From positions 1 through 58,739 of the forward strand of contig NZ_QOKW01000034.1 of assembly GCF_008365375.1 (NCBI RefSeq): a stretch of DNA of 58,739 nt, read 5' to 3'. This DNA comes from Roseomonas genomospecies 6. Its GTDB lineage: Bacteria > Pseudomonadota > Alphaproteobacteria > Azospirillales > Azospirillaceae. Each line of letters opens with the position of its first letter. The stretch's first letter is position 1. The position numbers and the translations under genes are program-made. Positions 26,205-35,234 of this stretch are shown here, in pieces. Below the pieces are notes generated by a model. That model saw only the letters and a program-made list of their open reading frames with translations, was not told the origin of the DNA and ran no database searches.

Positions 26205-27301
26205 GGTCCGGCCCCGAGCATGCGGACCTTCTGGCCCGGACGAAGCGCCTGCACGCCCGCCGTGACCACGATCTCGTCGGCTTCGAGTCCGCGCGCGACG
26301 ACGACACGGGCGAGGTCGTAGCGTTCGAGGTCGATGTTGCGCAACGCGACGGTGTTCGTCGCCTGATCGACGACCCAGACCGCCGGCTGCCGGTTCGCCT
26401 GCGTCAGGGCCGTGGCGGGTATCTCGACCCCTCCGACTTCGCCGGCCTGGATCGACCCGGTGACCGTCGAGCCGAGGCGCATCGCGTCGGGCGGGTTCTG
26501 GAGGCCGACCCGAACCGTGAAGGTGCGGGTCACCGGGTCGGCCTGCGGCGCCACCTCGCGCACGCGGCCCGTGGCCTGCACCGTGGGGTCGGAGGTCAGG
26601 GCGACCGTGACGACGGGGTTGGCGGGTGCGGTCCGGATCACCGATGCCGGCACGTCGAAAACGGCGTCGCGCCCGTCCCGGCGGGCCAGATGGACGATCA
26701 TGCGGCCCGCCGCCACCACCTCGCCCGGCTCGGCGCCGCGGGCGGTGACCGTGCCGGGGCCGTCGGCCAGCAGTTCCGTGTAGCCCAGACGGTCCTGCGC
26801 GGTGTCGAACTGCGCCTGCGCCGAATCGACCTGCGCCGCGGCGGCCTTCAGGGCCTGCGCCGCCGCGTCGTAGCGCGCGCGGGTGGTCCAGCCCTGGCTC
26901 AGAAGGGTTTCCTGCCGTTCGTAATCGTTGCGTGCCAGCGTCTGCTGCCCCATGGCGGCGCTCAGATTCGCCTGCGCCGTTCTCAGGGCGTTGCGGGCGG
27001 GCTCCGGGTCGATGCGCGCGACCACCTGCCCCGCTTCGACCGGATCGCCGACATTCACCAGACGTTCGATCATCCGCCCGTCGATGCGGAACGAGAGGCT
27101 GACCTCGTCCTGCGCCTGGATCTGCCCGGACAAGGACAGGGTTTCGCCGCCCTCGTGCCTTTCGACCGTCACCACCCGGACGGGGCGGATCGGCTCCGCG
27201 GCGGGTTCCTCGTCGGAACCGCATGCCGCGAGCAGGATCGACGGTGCGATGGCGAGCAGCGCCCATCGGCGGCGTGCGCGTTCGGCTCGATCATGGTTCA
27301 C
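26201..27301 (-). CDS. RND efflux periplasmic adaptor (membrane fusion protein), lipoprotein
   Basis: A 366-aa adaptor. It starts at GTG 27301 with a GGGGGG run five bases upstream. A lipobox (LLAAC) near residue 27 predicts lipid anchoring to the inner membrane. Then come the beta-barrel/lipoyl strands (VSLSFRIDGRMIERLVNVGDPVEAGQVVARID), a coiled-coil hairpin (ARNALRTAQANLSAAMGQQTLARNDYERQETLLSQ), the second lipoyl half and the membrane-proximal domain. It bridges the RND pump to an outer-membrane channel. Confidence 0.93.
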   Translation of the reverse strand: MNHDRAERARRRWALLAIAPSILLAACGSDEEPAAEPIRPVRVVTVERHEGGETLSLSGQIQAQDEVSLSFRIDGRMIERLVNVGDPVEAGQVVARIDPEPARNALRTAQANLSAAMGQQTLARNDYERQETLLSQGWTTRARYDAAAQALKAAAAQVDSAQAQFDTAQDRLGYTELLADGPGTVTARGAEPGEVVAAGRMIVHLARRDGRDAVFDVPASVIRTAPANPVVTVALTSDPTVQATGRVREVAPQADPVTRTFTVRVGLQNPPDAMRLGSTVTGSIQAGEVGGVEIPATALTQANRQPAVWVVDQATNTVALRNIDLERYDLARVVVARGLEADEIVVTAGVQALRPGQKVRMLGAGP

Positions 27302-27350
27302 GGGTTCCCCCCTCTTTGCGGCGTCCGGCGATCCCGATGTGACGTTCGTC

Positions 27351-28826
27351 CTAGAGTCCGAAGCCCTTGAACAGGCTGGCCAGAACGATCAGGACGACCA
27401 GCGCGAGCATCGGAATGGCGGTGGCGACGACGAAGACGTCGCCGTAGGAGTCACGGTGGTTGAGCCTGCAGACGGTGAGCAGCGTGATGACGGCGCCGTT
27501 GTGCGGCAGCGCGTCGAGCGCGCCCGAGGCGACCGCCGTCACCCGGTGCATCACGTCGAGCGAGATGCCGGACGCCTGCGCCATGCCCACGAAGGTCGGA
27601 CCCAGCGTGTCGAGGGCGATGCTCATGCCGCCGGACGCCGAGCCGGTGATCGCGGAAAGAACCGTCACGGACGCCGCGACCGACACCAGGGGGTTGCCCC
27701 CGCCGACGGCCAGGATGGCTTGGCTGATCGCCTCGAAGACCGGCAGGGCCGCGACCACCGCGCCGAATCCGACGAGGCTCGCCGTGCTGAAGATCGGCAG
27801 GACCGACGCGTCGGCGCCCTTGTCCAGGCTCGTGCGCAGATCGTCCAGGCGGTTCCAGTTGCCGGCGATGAGCAGAAGGATGGCGAGGAACAGCGCCACG
27901 ATGACCGCCCAGACACCACGCACGGCCTCGATGGTCGTCGCTCCGAACCGTGGGTCGGCGAGGAAGGCGGTGTCCATCCGGGGGGCGACGAGCTGGATGA
28001 ACAGGAAATTGCTGGCGATGACCACGACGACCGGCAGCACCGCCAGCGCCGCGGGGGGCAGGGTTTCGGTGTCGGTGCGTTCTCGTGGGCTGGGTTCGGC
28101 GGAGAGTTCGGCGATGTCGAATCCCTCGCACTGCGCGCGTTCGCGCGTCGTGCGGTCCAACACCGGAGTGCCGTCGACATGGTCGCCGTACCCCTCGCCG
28201 GAGGCCCTCGCGGCGGCGGCCCGGCGGTCCAGCCACAGGACACCCAGAACGAACATCACGAGCCCGGTGACGATCCCGAGACCCGGCGCGGCGAAGGCCG
28301 TGGTGCCCAGGAAGGGCATCGGGATCGCGTTCTGGATCGCCGGCGTGCCCGGCAGGGCCGACATGGTGAAGGTGAAGGCGCCCAGCGCCAGGGTGCCCGG
28401 TATCAGCCGCTTCGGGATGTCGGCGTCGCGGAACAGGGCGGCGGCCACGGGGTAGATCGCGAAGGCGACGACGAAGGCCGACACGCCGCCGTAGGTCAGG
28501 ACGGCGCAGCACAGCACCACCGAAACGACCGCGCGCTCCGGCCCCAGCCGGGCGCTGACCAGCCGGGCGAGGGACCGCGCCGACCCGGTGTCGTCCATCA
28601 GCTTGCCGAAGATCGCCCCGAGCATGAACAGGGGAAAGAAGGAGACGATGAAGGAGCCGGTGTTGGTCATGAAGATCTGGGTGTAGGCGCCGAGGATCGG
28701 CAGGCCGCCGGTCAGAAGCGCCGCGAGCAGCGCTGCCGCCGGAGCCGCGATCAGCAGGGTCACGCCCCGGTAGGCCAGCACGATGAGCAGCGCGAGCGCG
28801 GCGAGGACGGAGGCGAGATCGATCAT
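27351..28826 (-). CDS. GntP-family permease
   Basis: A 491-aa permease with about 12-14 hydrophobic helices, resembling the GntP gluconate/organic-acid transporter family: FIVSFFPLFMLGAIFGKLMDDTGSARSLA, GGVSAFVVAFAIYPVAAALFRDADIPKRL, GAFTFTMSALPGTPAIQNAIP and, near the end, VTAVASGALDALPHNGAVITLL. A hydrophilic loop at roughly residues 215-255 is rich in charged residues. It probably carries a small organic acid. Its place between a patatin and an RND adaptor suggests it handles a compound released by, or a substrate of, the neighbouring hydrolases; this is inference. Confidence 0.88.
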   Translation of the reverse strand: MIDLASVLAALALLIVLAYRGVTLLIAAPAAALLAALLTGGLPILGAYTQIFMTNTGSFIVSFFPLFMLGAIFGKLMDDTGSARSLARLVSARLGPERAVVSVVLCCAVLTYGGVSAFVVAFAIYPVAAALFRDADIPKRLIPGTLALGAFTFTMSALPGTPAIQNAIPMPFLGTTAFAAPGLGIVTGLVMFVLGVLWLDRRAAAARASGEGYGDHVDGTPVLDRTTRERAQCEGFDIAELSAEPSPRERTDTETLPPAALAVLPVVVVIASNFLFIQLVAPRMDTAFLADPRFGATTIEAVRGVWAVIVALFLAILLLIAGNWNRLDDLRTSLDKGADASVLPIFSTASLVGFGAVVAALPVFEAISQAILAVGGGNPLVSVAASVTVLSAITGSASGGMSIALDTLGPTFVGMAQASGISLDVMHRVTAVASGALDALPHNGAVITLLTVCRLNHRDSYGDVFVVATAIPMLALVVLIVLASLFKGFGL

Positions 28827-28850
28827 GGCGGTGGCTCCGTAGGGACCTTC

Positions 28851-30134
28851 TCAGGATGCTCCATGCGATGCAGGTTGGGCCGGCTCGGGGTAGCGCGCGT
28901 CGTAGGGATAGCGGGGGAAGTCCTTGCCGAGCCTCCGCCAGTCCGCCAGCCACCGTTCGGTGACGGTTCGCCCTTCCTCGCGAAGCGTCGCGAAATAGTC
29001 CGGGCAGCGGTTGAACTTCGAGGTGTGCTTGAGCCCCCAGGCGGTGTCGCGGGTCATCTTGATGGTCCGGACCGCGACGATCTTGTGGTTGTCCAGCGGC
29101 GGGCGCCCGTTTCCGTGCCGCTCGATCCATTCGTTGATCGTCATGATGGCGTCCAGCTCCTGGTTGAGCGACAGGTTGCCGGCGAGATCGTTTTCCCGGT
29201 CCCGGATGTCCTCGAGACCGATGTTCGGCGAGGCGGGATGGAACTCCTGGGGGTTGATGCGCACGATCCAGACCTCGTCCGGCTTCTCGTCCCTCACCCT
29301 GGCGTCGAGAAGGTCGCGCACCGGCGGATTGCGCGAGTAAAGGCCGTCCCAGTAATACCCGTTGCGGGTGACGGTCCGGCCCGGCACGCAGGTCGGGAAC
29401 ACCATGCCGGGGATGACCTGCGCGGGCAGGACCTCCGGAAGCGTCCCCGACGCCGCCACGCCTTCCAGCGAGATCGCCCGGCGCATGCGCCAGCGGGTGA
29501 TGTCGTACTGGTTGATCTCCCGGCCGTCCGGCCGCAGGCCCATCTGTTCGAGGGTCTTGTTGGAATCGAAGACCTCGAAGTTGCCGCTGAGCACCTCGAT
29601 GGCGCCGGCGAGAATCCGGATGTCGGCTTCGGCCACCCGCGGCCAGTCGATCGCCTCGAAATCCGGACACAGGTCCTTCAGCAGTTCCGTGAATCCAAGA
29701 TACTGCCGGCGCGCTCCCATCATGGTGAGGCCGGCCATCCCGAACTTGCCGGCGCTGGAATAGGGGTTGGCCGCCGGCATCGGCAATCCCTGCGATTTCC
29801 ATCCCAGCAAGGCGGCGACCAGATGGTTGTGGGCGGCTTCGACCGGGGTGGTCGCGGCGAAGGTCGTCCACAGGAAGTCCAAACGCTCGATCGCCTTGCC
29901 GATGGTGCCGCACGCCGTGTCGGCGCCGTTCGGAGCGAGGCCGTACCATGCCGCCAGCGCGCACAGCGCACCCGCCGATGTGCCGCTGATCGCGACGATG
30001 TCGAAGGTGTCGCCGTCCTGAGGGTTCTCGTCCCAGCTCTGCTTCGTCATCAGAATGGTCCTCAGGACGCCCCAGGTGAACGCCGCGTGCGTTCCTCCCC
30101 CTTGGCAAGCGATCGCAACCCTCTTGGTGGGCAT
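28851..30134 (-). CDS. patatin-like phospholipase
   Basis: A 427-aa patatin-fold acyl hydrolase. The oxyanion-hole motif is CQGGGTHAAF at the N-terminus, the nucleophile elbow is ISGTSAGAL (Ser of GTSAG, about residue 53), and the catalytic Asp is in YYWDGLYSRNPPVRDLL. Together these form the Ser-Asp dyad of patatins. No signal peptide is present, so it acts in the cytoplasm or at the inner membrane face, or is exported by another route. Genes flank it by ~25 bases on both sides in a single operon. Confidence 0.92.
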   Translation of the reverse strand: MPTKRVAIACQGGGTHAAFTWGVLRTILMTKQSWDENPQDGDTFDIVAISGTSAGALCALAAWYGLAPNGADTACGTIGKAIERLDFLWTTFAATTPVEAAHNHLVAALLGWKSQGLPMPAANPYSSAGKFGMAGLTMMGARRQYLGFTELLKDLCPDFEAIDWPRVAEADIRILAGAIEVLSGNFEVFDSNKTLEQMGLRPDGREINQYDITRWRMRRAISLEGVAASGTLPEVLPAQVIPGMVFPTCVPGRTVTRNGYYWDGLYSRNPPVRDLLDARVRDEKPDEVWIVRINPQEFHPASPNIGLEDIRDRENDLAGNLSLNQELDAIMTINEWIERHGNGRPPLDNHKIVAVRTIKMTRDTAWGLKHTSKFNRCPDYFATLREEGRTVTERWLADWRRLGKDFPRYPYDARYPEPAQPASHGAS

Positions 30135-30157
30135 GTCTTCACCGCCTTCCTGTGTGT

Positions 30158-31657
30158 CTAGGGAGACCGGTCGCCGGGCGACAGGTGGCTCGACGCTTCC
30201 CCGGACGTTTCCGGGGTCAAGGTTTCCTCGATCCGCTCCAGCAGGTACGGGAAGAAGGGGTTGGACGACATGCGGAGCAGGGCATCCATGCTGACGATCA
30301 GCGCTCCACGCTCACCCCGCGCTGCCACCGCGCCCAGATGGATGCCGAAATCCTCGTTGGGGTCGGGGTGCAGACCGTAAAGGGAGTCGGTCGTCGGGAA
30401 CGGAAGGGCGACATGCGACAGCGAATAGACGTCGAAGGGATAAACCAACCCCAGCTCCTGCACCTGCTCCGTCTCCGTGCCCGGCTCCATCGTTCGCGCC
30501 ACCACGTCGGTGCGCTCCGGATCGGCGTTGGTGATGATCGTGGTCCTGAACCGGCGGGGCGGGTCGGGCAGGATGCGCGCCAGCATGGTGTCGGACGCCG
30601 AACTCAGGAGCGGGCCGAACTTGGTGTTGCGGTTCACGTCGAACAGCACGAGTTCGCTGCCGTTGGCGGGCAGGTGGGCGTACAGCCCGGACAGGATCGC
30701 CCGCGTGCTGACGGTGAAATCCATCACCGACTGGAAGGTGAGGATCGGGGCCAGCCCGTCCAGCCCGCCGCCCGCGCGGTTCGCGATCCTGCTCTGAAGA
30801 GCCGCGGTCAGCAGATGCGACTGCCGCGCGCCGTTCACCGGAAACGAGTTGTACTTGAAGGGGTTGAATTCCGGCACGACGCTGAGCCAGGCGGCCTTCG
30901 CGAAGGCGGGGAAGATCGCGGGCAAGCCGGCCAGACCGGCGAACCGCGCGAACGCGGTGATCCCGATCATCGGCGAGATCAGAACGATGCGGTCGGGACG
31001 CTTCAGCCGGGCATCGTCGAGGGCGTCGAGCGCATACATCATCGCAAGCGCCCCGCCGTTCGAAAAACCGACCACATGGAACGGTTGGTCCGGAGCGATG
31101 CGCCGCTGCGCTTCCCGCGCCGCCAACCGGGTGGCCGCCAACCAATCCTCCCACGCGATGTCCGCCAGTCCGGCGGGGACCGTGCCGTGTCCGGGCAACC
31201 GGATGGCGATGGCGACGAATCCGTAGGCTTGATAAAGGCGGGCGATGTGACGAAGGCTGTAGGGTGAGTCGGTCAAACCATGAAGGAACAGCACCGCGCC
31301 TTTGACGGGACCGTCGGGTTCAAGCACGTATGATCGGTTCCAGTCCTGTGGGAACCGCCCGGGATAGATCGGGCTTCCATCGAAATACCGGTTGACCGGA
31401 ACGCGCTCTTCCGGAGGCAACTTCCGGGTGACTTCCGCCCGCACGCTGTCGAAGATGGCGGCCTCGGCCTTCAGGTAATCGGTCCAGTCGCTGTTCTCCA
31501 GGTCCTCATGAGAAAGCTCCTGAGGCACGAAGGTATGCCAACTCTCAAGCGGCAGACCACGTTGCGAGTCATAGGCGCGCACCAGAAGCAGAACCACAGC
31601 GCTGACGGCGAGCAGCGCGATCATCCTCCTCGCAATTCTCCATGCCCATGGCTTCAT
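30158..31657 (-). CDS. alpha/beta-hydrolase, membrane-anchored or secreted
   Basis: A 499-aa protein. An N-terminal hydrophobic segment (MIALLAVSAVVLLLVRAY) after a basic start predicts an inner-membrane anchor or signal. The hydrolase domain shows the oxyanion HG (VLFLHGLTDSPYSLRHIARLYQ), the family's RLPGHGTVPAGL, and the nucleophile elbow GFSNGGALAMMYALD. The C-terminal region, with a ...YSLSHVALPFP segment, supplies the probable catalytic His. Serine esterases/lipases of this kind cleave acyl esters. It is the first gene of the operon; the start at 31657 has only a weak ribosome site (GGAAG at -12). Confidence 0.87.
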   Translation of the reverse strand: MKPWAWRIARRMIALLAVSAVVLLLVRAYDSQRGLPLESWHTFVPQELSHEDLENSDWTDYLKAEAAIFDSVRAEVTRKLPPEERVPVNRYFDGSPIYPGRFPQDWNRSYVLEPDGPVKGAVLFLHGLTDSPYSLRHIARLYQAYGFVAIAIRLPGHGTVPAGLADIAWEDWLAATRLAAREAQRRIAPDQPFHVVGFSNGGALAMMYALDALDDARLKRPDRIVLISPMIGITAFARFAGLAGLPAIFPAFAKAAWLSVVPEFNPFKYNSFPVNGARQSHLLTAALQSRIANRAGGGLDGLAPILTFQSVMDFTVSTRAILSGLYAHLPANGSELVLFDVNRNTKFGPLLSSASDTMLARILPDPPRRFRTTIITNADPERTDVVARTMEPGTETEQVQELGLVYPFDVYSLSHVALPFPTTDSLYGLHPDPNEDFGIHLGAVAARGERGALIVSMDALLRMSSNPFFPYLLERIEETLTPETSGEASSHLSPGDRSP

Positions 31658-32169
31658 GAAAACATGACTTCCGAGTTCGGAGGCTCCCGCACACGGCCAG
31701 AAGCTTCTGACATTGCAAGCGTTCGTATAGGAAAGTTGACGTGATAATCACACCGAAACGCGATCTGCAATGCCCATGTTATGAAAACGGCATTTCCGAT
31801 GAAAGACTTTCATAGTGATTAATCCGCGCATTCATTATTAGTGAGGAGGACACACTCAAATTTCAGAAACCAATGCGGCAAAAATACTTATCAAGAACCA
31901 AAACGTCTCCTCATGAGCGCTGTTTAATGTCTGAATGATTGACAAGCCCAGCGTTGTGACGGGAACCGATCTCGGCTGCGCCGCGTTCCGCATCGGCATC
32001 CACAACCCGAGCCCATCCCTTGGCAGGGTGGGAGGTGGCCCGGCGCCGTACGCCGGCCTTGGGTGAAACCAACCGACCGTTAAAGCGCGGTACGCGAATG
32101 TTCGCTTTGAGCATGATGGAAACCCCGTTATGGTGTCGATGACATAACGCCTGGGAGGAATTCATCGTC
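31658..32169. promoter_or_regulatory. AT-rich intergenic region with operator-like palindrome
   Basis: Bases 31700-31900 are AT-rich. For the minus-strand operon, TATACG at 31729-31724 is a candidate -10, and a perfect palindrome GTGATAATCAC at 31741-31751 overlaps where the -35 would lie, suggesting a repressor or activator site. On the plus strand GGGAGGAA just before 32170 is the ribosome site of the next gene. A 67-codon frame at 31911-32114 (minus) is possible but has no ribosome site or family resemblance. Confidence 0.5.
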
Positions 32170-33009
32170 ATGTCCCTGTTGTCCCGCCGATCCCTTTTGA
32201 CGGCTCTCGCCATCGTCGCGACGGTCGCGGCCACGAAGGCTCCGGCATACGCCGAGGACCGCTTCATCACCGTCGCCTCGACCACCTCGACCGAGGATTC
32301 CGGGCTCTTCAAGCACATCCTGCCGCTGTTCAAGGCGAAGTCCGGGATCGAAGTGCGGGTGGTCGCCAAGGGCACCGGCCAGGCCATCGATCAGGCGAAG
32401 CGCGGCGACGCCGACGTGCTGTTCGTCCACCACAAGCCGTCCGAGGACGCGTTCGTCGCCGAGGGCTTCGGGGTGCAGCGCTTCCCGGTCATGTACAACG
32501 ACTTCGTTCTCGTCGGTCCGAAGTCCGACCCGGCCGGCGTGAAGGGCGGAAAGGACATCACCGCCGCCCTGAAGAAGATCGCCGAGACGAAGGCGCCGTT
32601 CGCCTCGCGCGGCGACGACAGCGGCACCAACAAGACCGAACTCGGCCTGTGGAAAACCGCCGCGGTCGAACCGAAGTCGGGCGACTGGTACAAGGCGCTG
32701 GGGCAAGGGATGGGGCCGACGCTGAACGCCGCCGCCGCGATGAACGCCTACACGCTGGCCGACCGCGGCACATGGCTGAGCTTCAAGAACCGCGGCGAGC
32801 TGGAGGTGGCTGTCGAGGGCGACAAGCGCCTGTTCAACCAGTACGGGGTCATCCTGGCGAACCCGGCCAAGTTCCCGCACGTCAAGACGGCCGAGGGGCA
32901 GGCGTTCATCGACTGGCTGCGCTCGCCGGAGGGACAGGGCGCCATCGCGTCCTACACGATCGGCGGCGAGCCGCTGTTCTTCCCCAACGCCGGCGAACCC
33001 GGCGCCTGA
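32170..33009 (+). CDS. TupA-like oxyanion (tungstate/molybdate) binding protein
   Basis: A 279-aa periplasmic protein. An SRRSLLTALA motif suggests Tat export, with cleavage near ...PAYAED. The mature N-terminus ITVASTTSTEDSGLFKHILPLFKAKSG is the hallmark of TupA-type tungstate receptors, whose TTTS segment binds the oxyanion; RGDDSGTNKTELGLWK is the second ligand loop. An excellent GGGAGGAA precedes the ATG. It overlaps the following ModA-like gene (ATGA). The permease TupB and ATPase TupC are not present nearby. Confidence 0.9.
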   Translation: MSLLSRRSLLTALAIVATVAATKAPAYAEDRFITVASTTSTEDSGLFKHILPLFKAKSGIEVRVVAKGTGQAIDQAKRGDADVLFVHHKPSEDAFVAEGFGVQRFPVMYNDFVLVGPKSDPAGVKGGKDITAALKKIAETKAPFASRGDDSGTNKTELGLWKTAAVEPKSGDWYKALGQGMGPTLNAAAAMNAYTLADRGTWLSFKNRGELEVAVEGDKRLFNQYGVILANPAKFPHVKTAEGQAFIDWLRSPEGQGAIASYTIGGEPLFFPNAGEPGA

Positions 33010-33836
33010 TGGGGGGACCGGTCTTGGCATATCGGACCAAGCGGAGGGCTGCGGTGGTCGCCGTCGCCCTCGGCATGCTGTTCGGCGGCGATGCCGCCGC
33101 TACAGATGCCGTGAAGCTGTACGCCGCCGGCAGCCTGAAGGCCGCGCTCACCGAACTGGCGAAGGAGTACCAGTCCGCCAAGGGCGTGCCGGTCGAGGCG
33201 ACCTTCGGCCCGTCCGGCCTACTCAAGGAGCGGCTGGAGAAGGGCGAATCCGGCGACGTCTTCGCCTCCGCCAACATGGAGCATCCCGAAGCGCTCAGCA
33301 TGGCCGGCAAGTCCGGCCCGGTGCGGCCGTTCGCCCGCAACCAGCTCTGCGCGTTGGCCCAGCCCGACGTGAACGTGACCCCGGCGACGCTGCTGGAGCG
33401 CCTGCTCGACCCGACGGTGCGCGTCGGCACGTCGACACCGAAGGCCGACCCCGCCGGCGACTACGCCTGGGAGCTGTTCCGCAAGGCCGACGCCTTGCGG
33501 CCGGGCAGCCTGACGGCGCTGGGCGGCAAGGCGCTCAAGCTCACCGGCGGGCCGGATTCGGCCAAGCCGCCGGAGGGCCGCAATCCCTACGCCTGGGTCA
33601 TGGAGCAGCGGCAGGCCGACCTGTTCCTGACCTACTGCACCAACGCCCGGCTGGCGGTGGTCGAGGTCCCGGCGCTGAGGATCGTGGCGGTGCCGGCGGA
33701 GTTGGCCGTCGGGGCCGAGTACGGACTCACCGTCATCAAGGCGGCGGAGCCGGCGCGCGGGGAGGCGTTCGCCGATTACATCCTCTCGCCGGCCGGCCAG
33801 ACGGTGCTCGAGCGCTACGGCTTCGCACGGCCATGA
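33009..33836 (+). CDS. ModA-like molybdate-type binding protein
   Basis: A 275-aa periplasmic binding protein with a signal peptide (AAVVAVALGMLFGGDAAAT) and mature start VKLYAAGSLKAALTELAKEYQSAKGVPVEATFGPSGLLKERLEKGESGDVFASANMEHPE, which is the ModA/WtpA pattern. A DAWVM-like segment (NPYAWVMEQRQADLFLTYCTNARLA) follows. The start at 33009 overlaps the TupA-like stop; a TTG at 33024 is an alternative. No permease or ATPase follows: the next gene is terC on the other strand. The ligand might be molybdate, tungstate or another oxyanion. Confidence 0.85.
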   Translation: MGGPVLAYRTKRRAAVVAVALGMLFGGDAAATDAVKLYAAGSLKAALTELAKEYQSAKGVPVEATFGPSGLLKERLEKGESGDVFASANMEHPEALSMAGKSGPVRPFARNQLCALAQPDVNVTPATLLERLLDPTVRVGTSTPKADPAGDYAWELFRKADALRPGSLTALGGKALKLTGGPDSAKPPEGRNPYAWVMEQRQADLFLTYCTNARLAVVEVPALRIVAVPAELAVGAEYGLTVIKAAEPARGEAFADYILSPAGQTVLERYGFARP

Positions 33837-33896
33837 CACGGCGGGCCTTGACCCTATAGGGCTGAGGGGCTCCACACCCATCGGTCCAAACGACAT

Positions 33897-33932
33897 CGGG
33901 TGGCGGCATGCCCCCCGGCACACCGCCACCCG
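33897..33932. terminator. hairpin between the ModA-like gene and terC
   Basis: A 10-bp perfect stem, CGGGTGGCGG (33897-33906) with CCGCCACCCG (33923-33932), lies between convergent genes. No U-tract follows on either strand, so it may be a rho-assisted or structural 3' end. Confidence 0.55.
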
Positions 33933-33954
33933 ATCCATCCCGGTCAAGCGGGCG

Positions 33955-35004
33955 TTACTGGCTCTTGCTGTCCGAGGAAGCCGTGACCGACTCACCGGTC
34001 GAGACGCCGGCGGACTCGCCGGCCGTTCCCTTCGCCGGGCTGCCGGGCATCCACCAGCGGCGCGCCTCCGCCTCGGCCTCGCCCGGCGCCGCGTCGGCGC
34101 GGGTCTTCAGCATCGAGAAGACGATGGAGCCGCCGACCAGGAAGGCCGTGATGCCGAGCGCGACCGCCGTGGGTATCTTGTAGATGTCGACCATCAGCAT
34201 CTTGGTGCCGACCACCACCAGAACCAGCGACAGGCCGTACTTCAGGTAATGGAAGCGGTGGATGATCGACGCCAGCGCGAAGTAGAGGGCGCGCAGGCCC
34301 AGGATCGCGAAGACGTTGGAGGTCCAGACGATGAACGGATCGGTGGTCACCGAGAAGACCGCCGGGATCGAGTCCACGGCGAAGACCAGATCGGTGAACT
34401 CGATCAGGATCAGCACCAGGAACAGCGGCGTCATCATCCGCACGCCGTCGCGCATCACGAAGAACTGCTGCCCCTCGTACCCGTCGGTCATGCGGAAGCG
34501 GGAGCGGACGAACCGGACGATCCGGTTGTTCTCCATGTCCGGTTCCTCGTCCACCGACATCAGCATCTTGATGCCGCTGAAGATCAGGAAGGCGCCGAAG
34601 ATGTAGATGATCCAGTGGAACTCCTGGATCAGCGCCGTACCGGCCACGATCAGCACGCCGCGCATCACCAGCGCGCCCAGGATGCCCCAGAACAGCACCC
34701 GGTGCTGGTACTGCGGCGGCACCGCGAAATGCGTGAAGATCAGGGCGATGACGAAGATGTTGTCGACGCTCAGGCTGTATTCGATCAGGTAGCCGGTCAG
34801 GAACTCCAGCCCCTTCTGGGAGCCTTGGAAGTGAAAGACGCCGGCAGCGAAAATCATGGCGAGCGTGGAATAGGCCGCACAGCGCATCAGCGCCTCGCGA
34901 CCGGAGATCACATGGGATTTCTTGGAAAATACGCCAAGATCAAAGGCCAAAAGCACGCCAATGAAAACGGCGAAGCCGGCCCACATTAAAACGGTTGCGT
35001 CCAT
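33955..35004 (-). CDS. terC: TerC-family integral membrane protein
   Basis: A 349-aa inner-membrane protein with about nine helices. Conserved acidic and polar helix residues are present: LAFDLGVFSKKSHVIS, EYSLSVDNIFVIALIF (SVDN motif), FGAFLIFSGIKML, EFTDLVFAVDSIPAVFSV (the D-S-I-P motif) and FAILGLRALYFALASI. Bacterial TerC/Alx proteins are associated with manganese export and tellurite resistance. AAGGGA precedes the ATG at 35004, which I prefer over an in-frame start 19 codons upstream. The 5' leader contains two copies of a structured RNA element and terminator-like hairpins, so regulation in cis is likely. Confidence 0.93.
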   Translation of the reverse strand: MDATVLMWAGFAVFIGVLLAFDLGVFSKKSHVISGREALMRCAAYSTLAMIFAAGVFHFQGSQKGLEFLTGYLIEYSLSVDNIFVIALIFTHFAVPPQYQHRVLFWGILGALVMRGVLIVAGTALIQEFHWIIYIFGAFLIFSGIKMLMSVDEEPDMENNRIVRFVRSRFRMTDGYEGQQFFVMRDGVRMMTPLFLVLILIEFTDLVFAVDSIPAVFSVTTDPFIVWTSNVFAILGLRALYFALASIIHRFHYLKYGLSLVLVVVGTKMLMVDIYKIPTAVALGITAFLVGGSIVFSMLKTRADAAPGEAEAEARRWWMPGSPAKGTAGESAGVSTGESVTASSDSKSQ

Positions 35005-35066
35005 GGAACTGTCCCTTGCTTCATGCACTCCGCTCCCGCAAGCGGAGATATCGATCGTCACATGAG

Positions 35067-35124
35067 CAGTCCGACATCACCGATCCGCCACGGCGGGGCG
35101 CATCGGCCAGAGGGGCCCGGACTG
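35067..35124 (-). ncRNA. structured leader RNA element, terC-proximal copy
   Basis: Read on the minus strand: P1 is CAGUCCG pairing with CGGACUG (7 bp). Inside it the 5' junction is GGCCCCUCUGG, then a hairpin closed by CCGAU/AUCGG, then the 3' junction UGAUGU. The same junctions and P1 core recur in the copy at 35388-35432, while the inner stem differs with compensatory changes. It ends 63 bases before the terC start. Position and repetition suggest a cis-regulatory RNA; the published terC motif class found upstream of terC genes is the obvious candidate but I could not compare it. Confidence 0.65.
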
Positions 35125-35152
35125 GAATCGCGGCCGCAGGATTGCAGCCAAC

Positions 35153-35184
35153 AAAAACGCGCGCGACGGCTCCGCCGTGGCGCG
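35153..35184 (-). terminator. intrinsic-terminator-like hairpin between the two RNA copies
   Basis: On the minus strand an ACGGC/GCCGT stem extended by GCGC pairs (35184-35160, GGA loop) is followed within two bases by UUUUU (35157-35153). It lies downstream of the distal RNA copy and just upstream of the proximal one, so it could end leader transcripts before terC. Confidence 0.6.
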
Positions 35185-35234
35185 TCAGGGCATACCGTCT
35201 CCCGTGTTCGTCGTGGAGAGGCGGCGGTCGTCGG

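Noticed and set aside
26928..30161. A 1077-codon plus-strand frame
   Set aside because: Antisense to the adaptor, GntP and patatin genes; composition dominated by R, G, D, H and Q with no motif.
31911..32114. 67-codon minus-strand frame (MLKANIRVPRF...)
   Set aside because: Plausible-looking residues, but no ribosome site and it overlaps the promoter region of the TupA-like gene.
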